Shown in pieces: positions 39,101 to 48,811 of a DNA stretch of 64,000 nt. The stretch's first letter is position 1; each line of letters starts with the position of its first letter. The translations under genes and the position numbers were made by a program. Origin of the DNA: Cyanophora paradoxa (taxonomy: Eukaryota > Glaucocystophyceae > Cyanophorales > Cyanophoraceae); NCBI GenBank assembly GCA_004431415.1, contig QPMI01000011.1:1-64000 (forward strand), written 5' to 3'. A model generated the notes under the pieces. The model was not told the DNA's origin. It made no database searches and saw only the letters and a list, made by a program, of their open reading frames with translations.

Positions 39101-41519
39101 CCGGCGTCGCGCTGGAGGAGCAGGCGGACCGCCAGCTCCGCCTCGTACGGGTTCCGGTACTCCTGCGCGAAGGAAAATAAAGGGGAGGGCGTGATCGTGA
39201 GAGCGGCGCGCAGCAAATTAAATATATTTAAAGGGGCCGGACCACGGAGAGGGGGTCGGGCCCGCTGCCGGCGCGGCGGAGGAGCCAGTAGCGGACGTGG
39301 ACGACGCCGACGCCGACGGCGAAGGCGAGGGGGGCCAGGGCGAGCGAGACGGCCGAGCCGAGGGCCCGCGCCGGCTCGCCCGGCCGCCCCACCGACGTCA
39401 GCGCGCACGACGCCAGCGCCAGGAGCGACGCCGCAGAGAGCATGCCGCCCCGCTGCGCGGACGGATGAGAACGAAGAGGGGGAGCAGGATGGAGCGGGGG
39501 GGGTACCGCGTAGTTGAAGAAGGAGCGGTAGGAGGGGAGGAGGATGATGAGGAGGTAGAGGGAGCCGGCGGAGCAGGCGAGGAGGATCAGAGAGGCGATC
39601 GTGGATTCGTTAGGCACGACGACCGCCACCGCCACCGCCGCCACGCGCGCGAGCGTGTACGGGCCGTGGAACCTGCTCATAATCATATGATTAGCCTGGG
39701 CCGCGGAAACCTGCTCGAGCTCATATGATCAGCGGCGGGGGATGCAGCGCACCGGCCGTGCGGGCGGGACTCGTAGTCGGGGCATCCCTTCGGCGCCAAA
39801 CCGAACGAACGAACGTCAATTGCAAGCGCGCGGGCCACAGCCGGCGCCATATGCATGCATATGGCCATCCGCTCGGCTCCGAGGGGCGCCGGCGCACGAT
39901 GTGGTTGTGCCGGAAGAGGAAGAAGAGCGGGACGGCGACCCCCAAGAGAAGCGCCAGGCAGCCGCCCGAGATCGCAGCGTAGACGGTCTAAACGATCGCG
40001 AGGCGGAGGCGGCGCCGGCGGCGGCGCCGGCGGCGGCAGGTCAGCCGGGCCGGGCGGGGGCGGGGGCGGGGCGGGGCGGGGCGGGGGCGGGGCGGGGCGC
40101 GCCCACTGGAGGTCCAGGCAGACGAAGAGGCCCGCGGAGCCGCTCGCCCCCGGCAGGAAGTCGTCCTGCGATTGCGAACGAAGTCGCGATCGGTACAGCT
40201 CCTCCTAGGAGCTCGCACGCACACACACACCTGGCCGCACGCGAAGACCGAAGCGAAGAGCTTCAGGCAGGGGACCTGCCCCGGCCCGGCGCGCGCTCAG
40301 CGGCTTAAGCTTTAATTTCCGGATCCATAACAACTGTTTGATTCTTGTTTATAAAGGCTCCTTATTCTTTAAGAAATTTTAATAGTTCCGCTTAATTGTA
40401 CATGTAAGCTTTCAGCGGCGCGGCCGGCCCAGGCCTAGGCCTGACGACGGCAGCAGGGGCCGGGGTGAACGTTGCCGCCGAAAGATGCGCACGAAGAGGC
40501 CGTAGAGGACGGCCCGGGTTGCGATCGAGAACCAGATCTGGACCTCCCGCCCCTTGTTCCGCCGCTGCGGATCCGGGGAGCGTGAGGCGGGGCGGGCCCG
40601 GGGGCGGCGCCGGCTGCAGGCGCGAGGGACCGAGAGAACAGATCTTAGAGCTCAAGATCGAGCGCACCTGACGGTACAGGTAGTACAGGAAAGAGACCGC
40701 CGAGAAGACTATGAGCACGAAGTACGCCCAAAAGACTCGCTGCAGCGAAATTAAACGAGGCGCGGCGTGCGCGTCGCGGCGCCGGCGCGGCGATCGCGAG
40801 CGGAGCGCTAGCTACAGCGGGCCGGGGGGCCGGGGGGGCCGGGGGGGGGGGGGGGGGGGGGGCGTGTGTGTGTGTGTGTGTGGGGGGGGGGGGGGGGCGA
40901 ACGTTGTAGGACTCCCACGAGTGCTGCGTGAAGAGGATGTGGAGGTCGATGATGCCAAGCAGCCCCTTGGTGGTCTGCGGGTCGAAGCCTGCGAAGCCGC
41001 GCGCGCTCGCCGGCCGCGGGCGGGGGCGAGGGGCAGGGCAGGGGCGGCGGGAGTTCGAACCCGACGTGCGCCCGATCACGAGCGAGATGAACTGGATCCC
41101 GTCCACGATCGCCCACAGAACAGCAAGGACCTGCTCCCTCCGGTTCTGCGAGCGGCGCGCGCGCCCGGCGCCGGCCCGGCTCGGACGTTTAATGGTTGAC
41201 GTTGCAATTGCGGGCTGCGCGCGGCGGCGCGGGCCGCACCTTGTACTTCTTTGTGGTGATTTCGGTGAGCCCCTGCTGCAAGCTGAACACGAAGCGCCAT
41301 AACTGCCGACGGAAGGCGCGCTGTCAGAAGACGAAATAGTATTCCGGCGACATACTATGATAGTACTCCGGCGGCACCTTGTCCTCTTTCTGCAGGCAAG
41401 AGCGCGCGCCATCATGCCGGCGATTAGAAACGCAGAATCATTGAACGATGGGTGCCACGAACCCGGCTGATGCCGCCCTCGACCTGCATGGCTTTCGAGG
41501 CATCCGCAGCCGTTGCCAT
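30135..41519 (-). CDS. TmcB-like large multi-pass membrane protein with helical repeats
   Basis: Long gene of more than 25 small exons. The ATG at 41,519 opens MATAADASKAMQVEGG. Membrane and loop exons follow in order: LWRFVFSLQQGLTEITTKKYK (41,303-41,241), QVLAVLWAIVDGIQFISLVIG, TKGLLGIIDLHILFTQHSWES, VFWAYFVLIVFSAVSFLYYL, ISGCLALLLGVAVPLFFLF and STIASLILLACSAGSLYLLII. Family repeats come next: EAMYRSAVQQFPDSAYLQLQ near 38,840, AFCNNANAAHAELKLGW, DLFNSADAKKQYENAR and FLEQCMNDKPRAQLYYM near 37,450, the TmcB pattern. Then a Ser/Gln linker, a single membrane helix (LFWGVVVGLLLLAGLGTAMFV) and a soluble part (FGEFTFANDRLRFNS; MFGILDSMNEGALIYEDEV, PAS-like). A very charged linker spans 33,000-34,660, then more helices and ALILVFVVVFLLGLYVYLFA near 30,560. 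Stop at 30,135. Probably a membrane sensor; function unproven. Confidence 0.68.
30554..31263. repeat. local duplications in the 3' part of the TmcB-like gene
   Basis: The block GACCAGGATCAAGGCCTGGC...GGGGCGTTAG occurs near 30,562 and 30,687. A second family (TCCGATTTCGGTGTTAGGTAGCTTTAGGTGG, TAGCCGTGCAGTTG, TTTTGCAT) appears near 30,740, 30,960 and 31,140. The exon-edge word CTCGCCTCCATGAGCTCGACGAC occurs at about 31,111 and 31,249, with a partial copy near 31,438. Serial duplication of introns with an exon edge explains this. Confidence 0.65.
38875..39060. repeat. duplicated intron block with (ATCGG)n
   Basis: The block CTGCGGGGGG-AGTG-GGGGCCCAGATCGG, then CGGAT pentamers, then CAAATCTATCTA-AATCTAG occurs twice, starting near 38,875 and 38,991. 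It lies in an intron of the TmcB-like gene. Confidence 0.7.
40808..40899. repeat. poly-G and (GT)n tract
   Basis: Long G runs interrupted by a GTGTGTGTGTGTGTG stretch. On the coding (minus) strand this is a poly-C/CA intron tract directly after exon HSWESYN. Similar runs lie at 32,660-32,775, 35,867-35,910, 36,149-36,175 and 36,800-36,845. Confidence 0.75.
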
Positions 41520-43281
41520 CTTAACTTGCCACGCCCGCGCGCCGCCCCCGGGCGCGGCCAGTCAGGAGCTGAGTGCCGCAGTGCTTGGAAGTTCGGAAAG
41601 CTGCACGAGCCAGCTGATGCAGGCCGCGCATGCGCAGCTATGCTATGATAGTCACGTAGTAGTTGCGGCCTTATACGTGCGTACTACGTATACGGTATAC
41701 CGGCCGGCGCGGCCGCGGCCGCGCGCAGATTTCGAACGAGCTTCGCGGCCTTCGCCTGCTTCTTTAAAATTTGGGCCTGCTTCGAACGAGCTTCGCCTGA
41801 GCTCCGCCGGCTTCAGGCTTTAAGCTTTGCGCCGCAACGTCAACTTGCATGCCATGATGCGCGTTGCACGGTACGGTGGCACCGTGGCACCTCGCGATCG
41901 TGCAACGACGTGCATGCACTACCGTAGTACGGCATGCGCGCGGCGCGCGCGCGGCGCGCGCTGCAGGCTGCAGCTGCTGGCACAGCTGGCGCGTGCATCA
42001 TGGAAAATATATATATATATATGACAAGCGAGTCCCTGCGGAGCAGGAGTGGCCTTGGGTCTTGGGGACTCAAGGCGTGAGGGTGGCCGCTCTTTGTTTT
42101 TAGAACGCGTACGGGGGCCCGCAACCGCGCGCGGTTATTACTAGTATATATATTTACTGCTGCAGCTGTTGAGCCCGGAGAGGACTACCGTAGTACGCGG
42201 CTGTACGCCGCCTAGTAGCCTAGTAGCTTCTAGCCTAGTAGCTTGGTCTAGCTAGCGCCAGCGATTCGTGCCGGCGCCACGGTGCGCCACTGCGCCACGC
42301 CGCGCGCGCCGCGCGCGTGGCGGTCTCGTACCGAGTCGATCGTACGCGTATATCGATATCAGCTGCAGTGACTCTGAGCTGAGCGAAGCGACGCGTGACG
42401 CGCGCGGCTCGGTCACGTGCACGGCCGCGGTGACTCCAGCCTACCAGCCGGGTACAGAGGCTTTTTGCAATTTCCATCGGCGAAGGGGAAGCAAGCTGGA
42501 AGCCAATGATATTTGCGCTTGTCCGTGAATGGGGCGATTGAGCTTTTTGGCCAATGGCGATCGGGCTTCACGCGAACAATTTCGTTCGTACGTGCTGTTA
42601 GTGCTTGTTAGAGGTGTCACATTTGAAAAGTAGCGCCGCCATCGTGCTCCCTAGGGTCGAAAATGGGTACCTAGGTCCAAAAATTTTGTCTATAAAATCA
42701 AGTTGAAGTTTGACACAAGATAGGCACAGACCTAAGGGCCTCTCCTTTCCCCAAGGCCGATATCATGGGATTGATGGCCGGCAATGGCCCATTGGCAATG
42801 ATCCGTGTGGCATCCTGCAAATTTTTAGAACACGCATGCTCACTGCAATTTAAATTTAATGCATGGATCCGGTACCGTACGGTCCGTACCGGACCGTACG
42901 GTACCGTACCGGCGCCGGTCCGGCGGTCCCGTTCATCCCGTTCATACCAGTACGTATACGTGCAGCTGGACCGGAGCTCGAACGTCACGTGACTCATGCA
43001 CGTCACGAGTACGACCGGTCGGTACCGGTTCCAACTTACCGCCGTTATGTAACGTTTTTAGCCCTATGGGCCTAGGAGCTGGCGGGTACCGCAGAACGGC
43101 TGTACCCCAATTCTGCGCGGCCGGGTACTGCGGCAGATAGACCTAAACCCTCTTTACCAAACCCGAACCTAGCTATAGCCCGGCAAGCTGTGCCAGCTTG
43201 TTAGCACGCGTTTGCAGTGGAGAATAGGATCGTGGGCGCCCCGCCGGCAACGCACGCCCCGCAGCGCTCAGCACGCGTCTC
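41520..43281. promoter_or_regulatory. divergent intergenic region between TmcB-like and VTT genes
   Basis: About 1.76 kb with no convincing exon. It is dense in self-complementary words: GTACGG/CCGTAC clusters (41,660-41,700, 42,330-42,360, 42,871-42,960), CG-alternating palindromes (41,936-41,962, 42,300-42,318), an (AT)n tract at 42,007-42,022, and a perfect 15-bp hairpin at 42,871-42,905 with loop GTACC. Promoters of both genes must lie here. Confidence 0.5.
42871..42905. repeat. perfect 15-bp hairpin
   Basis: Left arm 42,871-42,885 pairs exactly with 42,891-42,905 around the loop GTACC. It is built from GGTACC and CCGTACGG palindromes and continues into further GTACCGGC words. Possible regulatory or mobile-element remnant; the role is unknown. 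Confidence 0.75.
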
Positions 43282-45071
43282 ATGGACAGCTCGCCGGACG
43301 TGTCCACGCGCTCCAGATCCGCGCGTGGGCTGGAGACTCCGATCGATATGCCCGGGGCGTGCGAGGGACCCGATGAGGCGCTCGAGCCATGCATCCCCGA
43401 TTCGACGCTGCGGAAGGCGCTGTACTGGGGCTTGGCCTCTATCCTGGCCGCAGGCTTCTGCGTCGGATGGTGCGCTCAAGACGAGCGAGCTCGCCCCCGC
43501 GCCGGCGCCCGGCCCTAGATCGCCATTCGAATTCCCGCGCTCCGTGGCGGCACGTCAGCGCGCTAGCTGCGCGTCTCATGTGCCGCCGCAGCTTCTTCCT
43601 CTACACGAAGACCGACGTGCTGGAGAAAGGCATCAACGCGACGAAGGGCACGGGGCCGTGGGCCGGCCTCGTGCTCTCCTGCATGGTCTTCGGCTTCAGC
43701 CTCCCCGTCCCCGGTGCGCCCGCCCGCGTGCATCCATCCCAGCGCGCCTTCCCGCGCTCGCTCGCTCGCTCACGCCGCGCGCAGGCCACCTGACGTTCGT
43801 GCTCGCGACGGGATTCATTCTGGGGACGTGGTACGGGTGCGCGGTGATGATCGCCGCCTCCTTCGCCGGCGCCGCCGCCTGCTTCTTCGGATGCCGCTTC
43901 CTGGTGCGCCCCAATCCTCCCACTCCGCGCCTCCGCCGGCCCGCCGTCTGACATCGTCGCCCCGCCCGCCGCGCCGGGCGCAGTTCAGGGACTGGACGCA
44001 GGAGAAGGCGAAGGGCATCAAGATGTTTGACGCGTTCAACTACCTCTGCGAGAGCAAGGGCCTCCGCATGGTCATGCTCGTCCGATTCATCCCCGCCCCG
44101 TGCGCCCCGCCGTACCCCTGCGCCCTTGCGCCCCCCCCCTCTCCCCCCCCGCCGGGCCTTGGGTTCGAATCCCGGCGCGCAGCTTCGGGATATGGAACGG
44201 AATCATGAGCGTCATGAACGTCAGCACGCGGTACGCCCCCGTCGCGCTTTTGGGGTACCACGTTCAGCCGCATGCCGAGGCGGGTACCGCAGCGACTACA
44301 TGATCGCCACGTTCGTGGACCTGCTCCTGTACACTCCCCACGTGCGCCACGACTTTCCCTCTCCCCCCCCCCTCCCCCTTTATCTACCCCTCCTCCTCCT
44401 CCCCCTCCCTTCCCCATCTACCCGCTCCACCCCCCCCCCCCTCCCCCCCCCTGAACACGGCCTGATCAACGAACCCCAGGTGTACATCGCGAGCGAGTGC
44501 CGGAGCGTTGTGGAGCTCCTTGCGGGGGAGCCCGTCGACGTCACCACCTCGCAGAAGGTACGGGATCGATTCCGGAGGGGTCCTGTTTCCGATGGCCGTC
44601 TAATCAGTGAGATCCCACCCCCTTAGATCGCCTCCGCGGTGGGTATCGCGATCAGCGCGATCGCGACGATCTCCGTTATGGTCTGGACGACAATCGAGAT
44701 CAGGAGGCGGGTTTTCCCGTACCCCCCGACAAGCCAGTCTCTTCTCCGCGGTCTGAGCTTGCCTGTCGGTCGCCAGGCACGGGCGGGAGGCGTCCTTGGC
44801 GCTGAAGGAGCGCAAGCGTGCAGAGGCGGCCGGGCGAACGCTCCTCGCCACAGGCGCCCTGCGCTCGTGCGCCCCTCCGATTCATTCATTCCTTCTGCTT
44901 CTTCGCGTACTCCCGCGAGCTTATTCCCCCTCCCCTCCCCGGCCCGCCCGCAGGGACGACGTGGAGGCGGCCGTACCCCCCGGGGCGCCGCCCGCGGCCT
45001 CGGCCCCCGCCTCTGCTCCCTCCAGCGGAGCGACGTCGCCCACGATTTCCATGAAGCATACGTATGCGTAG
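43282..45071 (+). CDS. TVP38/TMEM64-type VTT-domain membrane protein
   Basis: Multi-pass membrane protein of the VTT (DedA/TMEM64) superfamily, which acts at ER/Golgi membranes and includes lipid scramblases. Exons by splice sites: 43,282-43,469; 43,592-43,713; 43,785-43,903; 43,984-44,099; 44,183-44,230; 44,293-44,341; 44,480-44,557; 44,627 to about 44,706; then a helix exon and the last exon ending at a stop at 45,071. Key segments are ALYWGLASILAAGFCVG, the core HLTFVLATGFILGTWYGCAV, then AASFAGAAACFFGCRF, the signature LVRFIPAPFGIWNG (formed across a splice junction) and RDYMIATFVDLLLY. A C-terminal membrane helix (IAISAIATISVMVWTTIEI) follows. The tail is Pro/Ala/Ser-rich. Reading frames join exactly at every junction tested. 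Confidence 0.85.
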
Positions 45072-45571
45072 CAGGGGCCGGGACCGGGGACAGGTAGGGG
45101 TAGGATAGCTACAGTCGAGCTCGCCGGGCCGCACAGTTAGCTCCCTTTCTTTATTTTGTCCCTCGTGCACAGTTTCATGGTAGCCAGCGAACGATTAGTG
45201 AGATGCAGATGCGTTTTAATGTGGTATCTATTTGCAGTCTGTTAATTACAGTTCGAACAGTCGATCGATATCAAATGTGCATGCAAAGAAACTGAAACGG
45301 CTGAACTATGTACGTTACACGTGCACATTGTCGCGAGCTCGAGTGGCGAGCGCGCTGGCGTTGCCAATTGCAAGTTGCAATTGCAACTGGCTCCTTGCGG
45401 ATGCGCCGGCGGTCTAGATCTAGATCTGTGTACTGGCCTGCAGCTGAACGCTCCCGAATCCGCGGGCCGGGCTTCAAAAAAAGAAAGGGGATATCGACGT
45501 AGTCCGGAAAGAAAAGCAAGCTGATAAAAAAGGCGGGAGAATGCAATAAGACGCTGAAAATGAATGCGGCG
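45072..45571. other. convergent intergenic region
   Basis: About 500 bases between the stops of the VTT gene and the CNNM-type gene. It holds TTGCAATTGCAA palindromes at 45,362-45,388 and an AGATCTAGATCTAGATCT repeat at 45,412-45,428. No gene seen. It should contain both polyadenylation regions. Confidence 0.5.
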
Positions 45572-48500
45572 CTAAGTCGGCTTCAGCTGTGCCAGACCGC
45601 CGGCGGAGCTAGAGGCGCCGGCGGCCGGGGCGAGGGAGGCGGGGGCGGCGGATGGGGCGGCGGGGGAGACTCGGAGCAGGGCGGCGGGGGGTATAGTAGA
45701 GGCGTCCCGCGTCACGCGGAGGTTGCGGGCCGACCCGCTGCGGACCATCCCGCGGCCCTCCGAAGCGGCGGCAGCCACGGCGGCCACAACTGAGGGCGGG
45801 AGCGGAGGGACCGGCGCCGCGGCCGGCGCGGGCGCGGGCGCCAGCAGAGGCGACCGCTCGCTCGGCCCCTCGGACCCCCGGCTCCCCGTGCGCTCACGCG
45901 GCTTGTGGGGCGCGGCGGTGCCGTACCCCCCGTGCCCCCCCTGCGCGGCCAGAGCCGCCAGGTTGGACGACGAGCCGTACCCGGCCAGGCCCTGGCCCCC
46001 CAGGCCGGCTAGGTTGGCCGAGGAGGGCGCGCCCCCCGCCAGCTTCAGGGGCCGCCCGAGCTGCGCCGGAGTCAGCGGGGGGTACATTGAAGAGGGGGGT
46101 ACCCAAATCGCGGACCAGGAGTCCCCCGCCGGGCTTCCGGAGGATGGGTACGCGCTTGTGGATGTCGATGAACTGCGAGGAAAAGAAGGAAAGGGTGAGG
46201 CGCGCGGCGCGGAGGGTACAAGACTTTTCCGGCTCTCTCTTTTCTTTCAGAGGGGTACGCGCCTGATCGGTCTCGTCGACGATTTCCTCCTGGATCAGCT
46301 CCTCGATGACGTCCTGGGGTACAAGCAAGTTGGGGGGGAGGGAGGCAGGGAGGAGGGGGGCGAGGGGGAAGGGGCGGACCTCTAGGGTACAGATTCCGAT
46401 GTTCTTCCACTTGGTGGGGAGGAGGGGCTGTCCGAGGGCGTCGGTCGGGGGTACAGGGGGAGGCGGAGTACGTGACTCACCGGCACGACGGGACCGTCTG
46501 GCTGGCGCACGATGGCCAGATGGGTACGGCCCGACTGCGCGAAGAGATTCAGTGAGCCCGGGAGGGGGTTACGAATTTCTCACCTGGAAAACGTTGAGCA
46601 TGGCGTCCAGCTTTGCCTCCGGGGGTACGTACGCCGGCGCTGCGCCGAAAGGCGTGAAATCTACGCTTGAGGCGGCGGGGCGAGAGAGGAGCGGGACGCA
46701 CGGCGGCAGAATTGATCCGTGAGGAGATCCCTGACCCGCAGCTTCTCCGAGGGGTTTACTAGGATCAAATTCTGCGGAACGGGAGAGCACCGGGATCAAA
46801 ACAGACGCCGAGGAACGTTCCTCCAGAGAATCGGCGGGGGAACGATCACCTTTACGAGCATGATCGCGACGATGTTGTCCGCGTTGCCCTCGTAGCTGAA
46901 GGGGAAGGCGCCGAATCGGTAGGCGCACGGGGGTCGAGAGTAAGGCGGAGGGGGTACGCGAACACGGGGATGCGCGAGTGTCCCCGCTCCCAGCACGTGC
47001 GAAGGAACTCGAAGTCGACTGTACCCCACCCCGGTCAGAACGGGTCGGAGGGGTACGCGGGCGGGGCCGTTAGTCACCGATCGTGTCGGCGGACACGAGG
47101 TACACATCCTCAATGGGGGTCATGACCTCAGCGACCGCCCTGGGATGGGGGTATGAATTAAAGATCGCGCGGCGGCGGGGGGGTACAGGAGATCGCGTAC
47201 TTGTGCGAGAAGTCTGCGGCGGGAGGAAGGGAAGCCGCGGTCGGAGCTTGCGAGGATGGGTAGGGATTGGGCGTAGGGGTACGCGTACCGAGGGCGCCCT
47301 TGAGGATCGTCGTCTCGTCCTCGCTGAGTACCCCGTACTTGTTGCGAGAGTGGACCTGAGAGGGATACGCGTCAAGAATGGGGTGGACGGGCCGGGCGGG
47401 GATGCGGGTTCGTACCTCGATGAGGCCCTTTAGCTCGTCCTTCGAGTAGACCGTCCCGAGCTCCTAGGAGGGGGCGTGAACGGGGGTACGCAGGCGTCCG
47501 CCGGGGGAGGCGGGGGTACAGGGGCACCTGGCCAAGGATCTTGTCCAGGGTCCAGGCGATCGGGAAGGCGAGGGGGAAGAAGATAAGACGGAGGAACTTC
47601 ACAAACCACGCTGCCGGGATCGGTGAGTAACTCGCGGGAATCGATTATCGAGATTAAGCGTACCCAGGTGCGCCCCGACGGCAAGGCCGTGGCGGGAGCA
47701 GATGCTCTGGGGAATGATCTCGCCTGCGCGCGCGGGGTACAGGTTAGAGCGTGGCGGGGTACGGCAATTCGGGAAGGTGCACGCGCGGACCGAAGAACAT
47801 GATCGACACGGTGGAGGCGACAAAGGCGATGGCTCCGTTCCCCCCCGGGATCGATTCCAGCTGAGCGCGGGCACGCGTCAAGCGGGGAAAGAGGGGCCGA
47901 GGCGCGGCGCGGCGAGGGGGGTACGAGACTACGCGTTCGCACCAGGAGCGGCAGCACTTCGTTCAGCGCCGTGTTCGCTAAGAGCAGCGTCACGAGGAGC
48001 AGGTTACCCTGCATTTGTATTGATTCGAATTCGAATTTGAATTCGAGTCCGGGGCGGGCCCGGGGCGGCGCGCGCCTTCTCGCGTATGGGCAGGATCCTC
48101 TGCGCGTGCGGCGCCTCTGCGCTCGACGTGCTCGCGATGATCTCCAGATCGATCTTGTCCAGGCTGCGGCGGCCGCGGCGGTCAGGCGCGCCTCATTGCG
48201 GATCTTGGGCTCCGGAGCGGCCCAGGAGCTGCAGCGGTCAAGGGAACCAGTCCTCAAGGATCGGCCGCTGCTGAACGCAGGCCGCATGCGGCGCATTCCT
48301 CTACAAGCTAACACGGCGGCGGCGTTTCGCGCACCTCATAAGGCCTGCGCAGGACAGCGTATCGACGGCGGTCGCGTCAGCTCTAGCTAAGGCGGGCGGC
48401 GGAGGCGCGGCCGCACAATCACGCACCCAACGTGAGGCCGGCGATCATGCCTGAGACGAGGACGACGCAAATGGACACTGCGCGCCATGCAGATCAGCGG

Positions 48501-48648
48501 CGCTCCATGCGACGGCCGCGCGGCGGCGGAGCGCCGCGCTGCGTGGTACGCGCGCACCGACGATGAGGACGGGTGTCTGGTACTCGCCGAGCCACGCGAA
48601 GCCGTGCCCGGCCGCTCCGGGCGAGGGGTCTATCGCGAAGGATTCCAT
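45572..48648 (-). CDS. CNNM/Mam3-type metal transporter (DUF21 plus CBS pair)
   Basis: Membrane protein of the CNNM/CorC family, linked to magnesium and divalent metal transport. Exons: 48,558-48,648 (start ATG); 48,427-48,477 (VVLVSGMIAGLTLG); microexon 48,335-48,344; 48,076-48,163 (DKIDLEIIASTSSAE); 47,943-48,008 (GNLLLVTLLLANTALNEVLPL); then IAFVASTVSIMFFG|GEIIPQSICSRHGLAVG, the signature GEIIPQ motif of DUF21; WFVKFLRLIFFPLAFPIAW; LGTVYSKDELKGLI; NKYGVLSEDETTILKGAL; microexon 47,201-47,213; AVAEVMTPIEDVYLVSADTI; GHSRIPVFA|YEGNADNIVAIMLVK; IGICTLE|DVIEELIQEEIVDETD; FIDIHKRVP. The last two mark the end of the CBS pair. A disordered Ala/Pro/Ser tail ends at 45,572. Two introns appear to be GC-AG. 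Confidence 0.9.
47201..47213 (-). other. 13-nt microexon of the CNNM-type gene
   Basis: Flanked by an acceptor (GCCGCAG on the coding strand) and a GTACGCG donor. It links the preceding KGAL codons to the following AVAEVMTP exon, encoding DFSH plus part of Lys, which the family needs between KGAL and VMTP. Confidence 0.75.
48335..48344 (-). other. 10-nt microexon of the CNNM-type gene
   Basis: GCCTTATGAG on the coding strand lies between GCGCAG and GTGCGC. Joined to the exon ending ACGTTGG and the exon starting CCTGGAC it restores the conserved DUF21 motif GLTLGLMSLD exactly. Without it the frame and motif fail. Confidence 0.85.
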
Positions 48649-48811
48649 CGAAGCGTCTACAAGTGCGCGCGGGCTGAGAGGTTCTTCTGCACGCCGCAGA
48701 GCACGCTGGAGGCCCGAGAAGCGTCGCGTTCTCGTGAAAGAAAATTGACCCCTCGAGGAGTGGAACCCGGTCTAGTGTCGCCCGCCGGAAAGCGAGGCGA
48801 GGAGGGTCGCC
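48649..48811. promoter_or_regulatory. 163-bp head-to-head promoter, CNNM-type and golgin-like genes
   Basis: Start codons at 48,648 (leftward) and 48,812 (rightward) are 163 bases apart. There is no TATA box of the usual form. The region is GC-rich with one short A-rich stretch (GAAAGAAAATTGA near 48,735). Shared control is inferred from spacing only. Confidence 0.5.
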
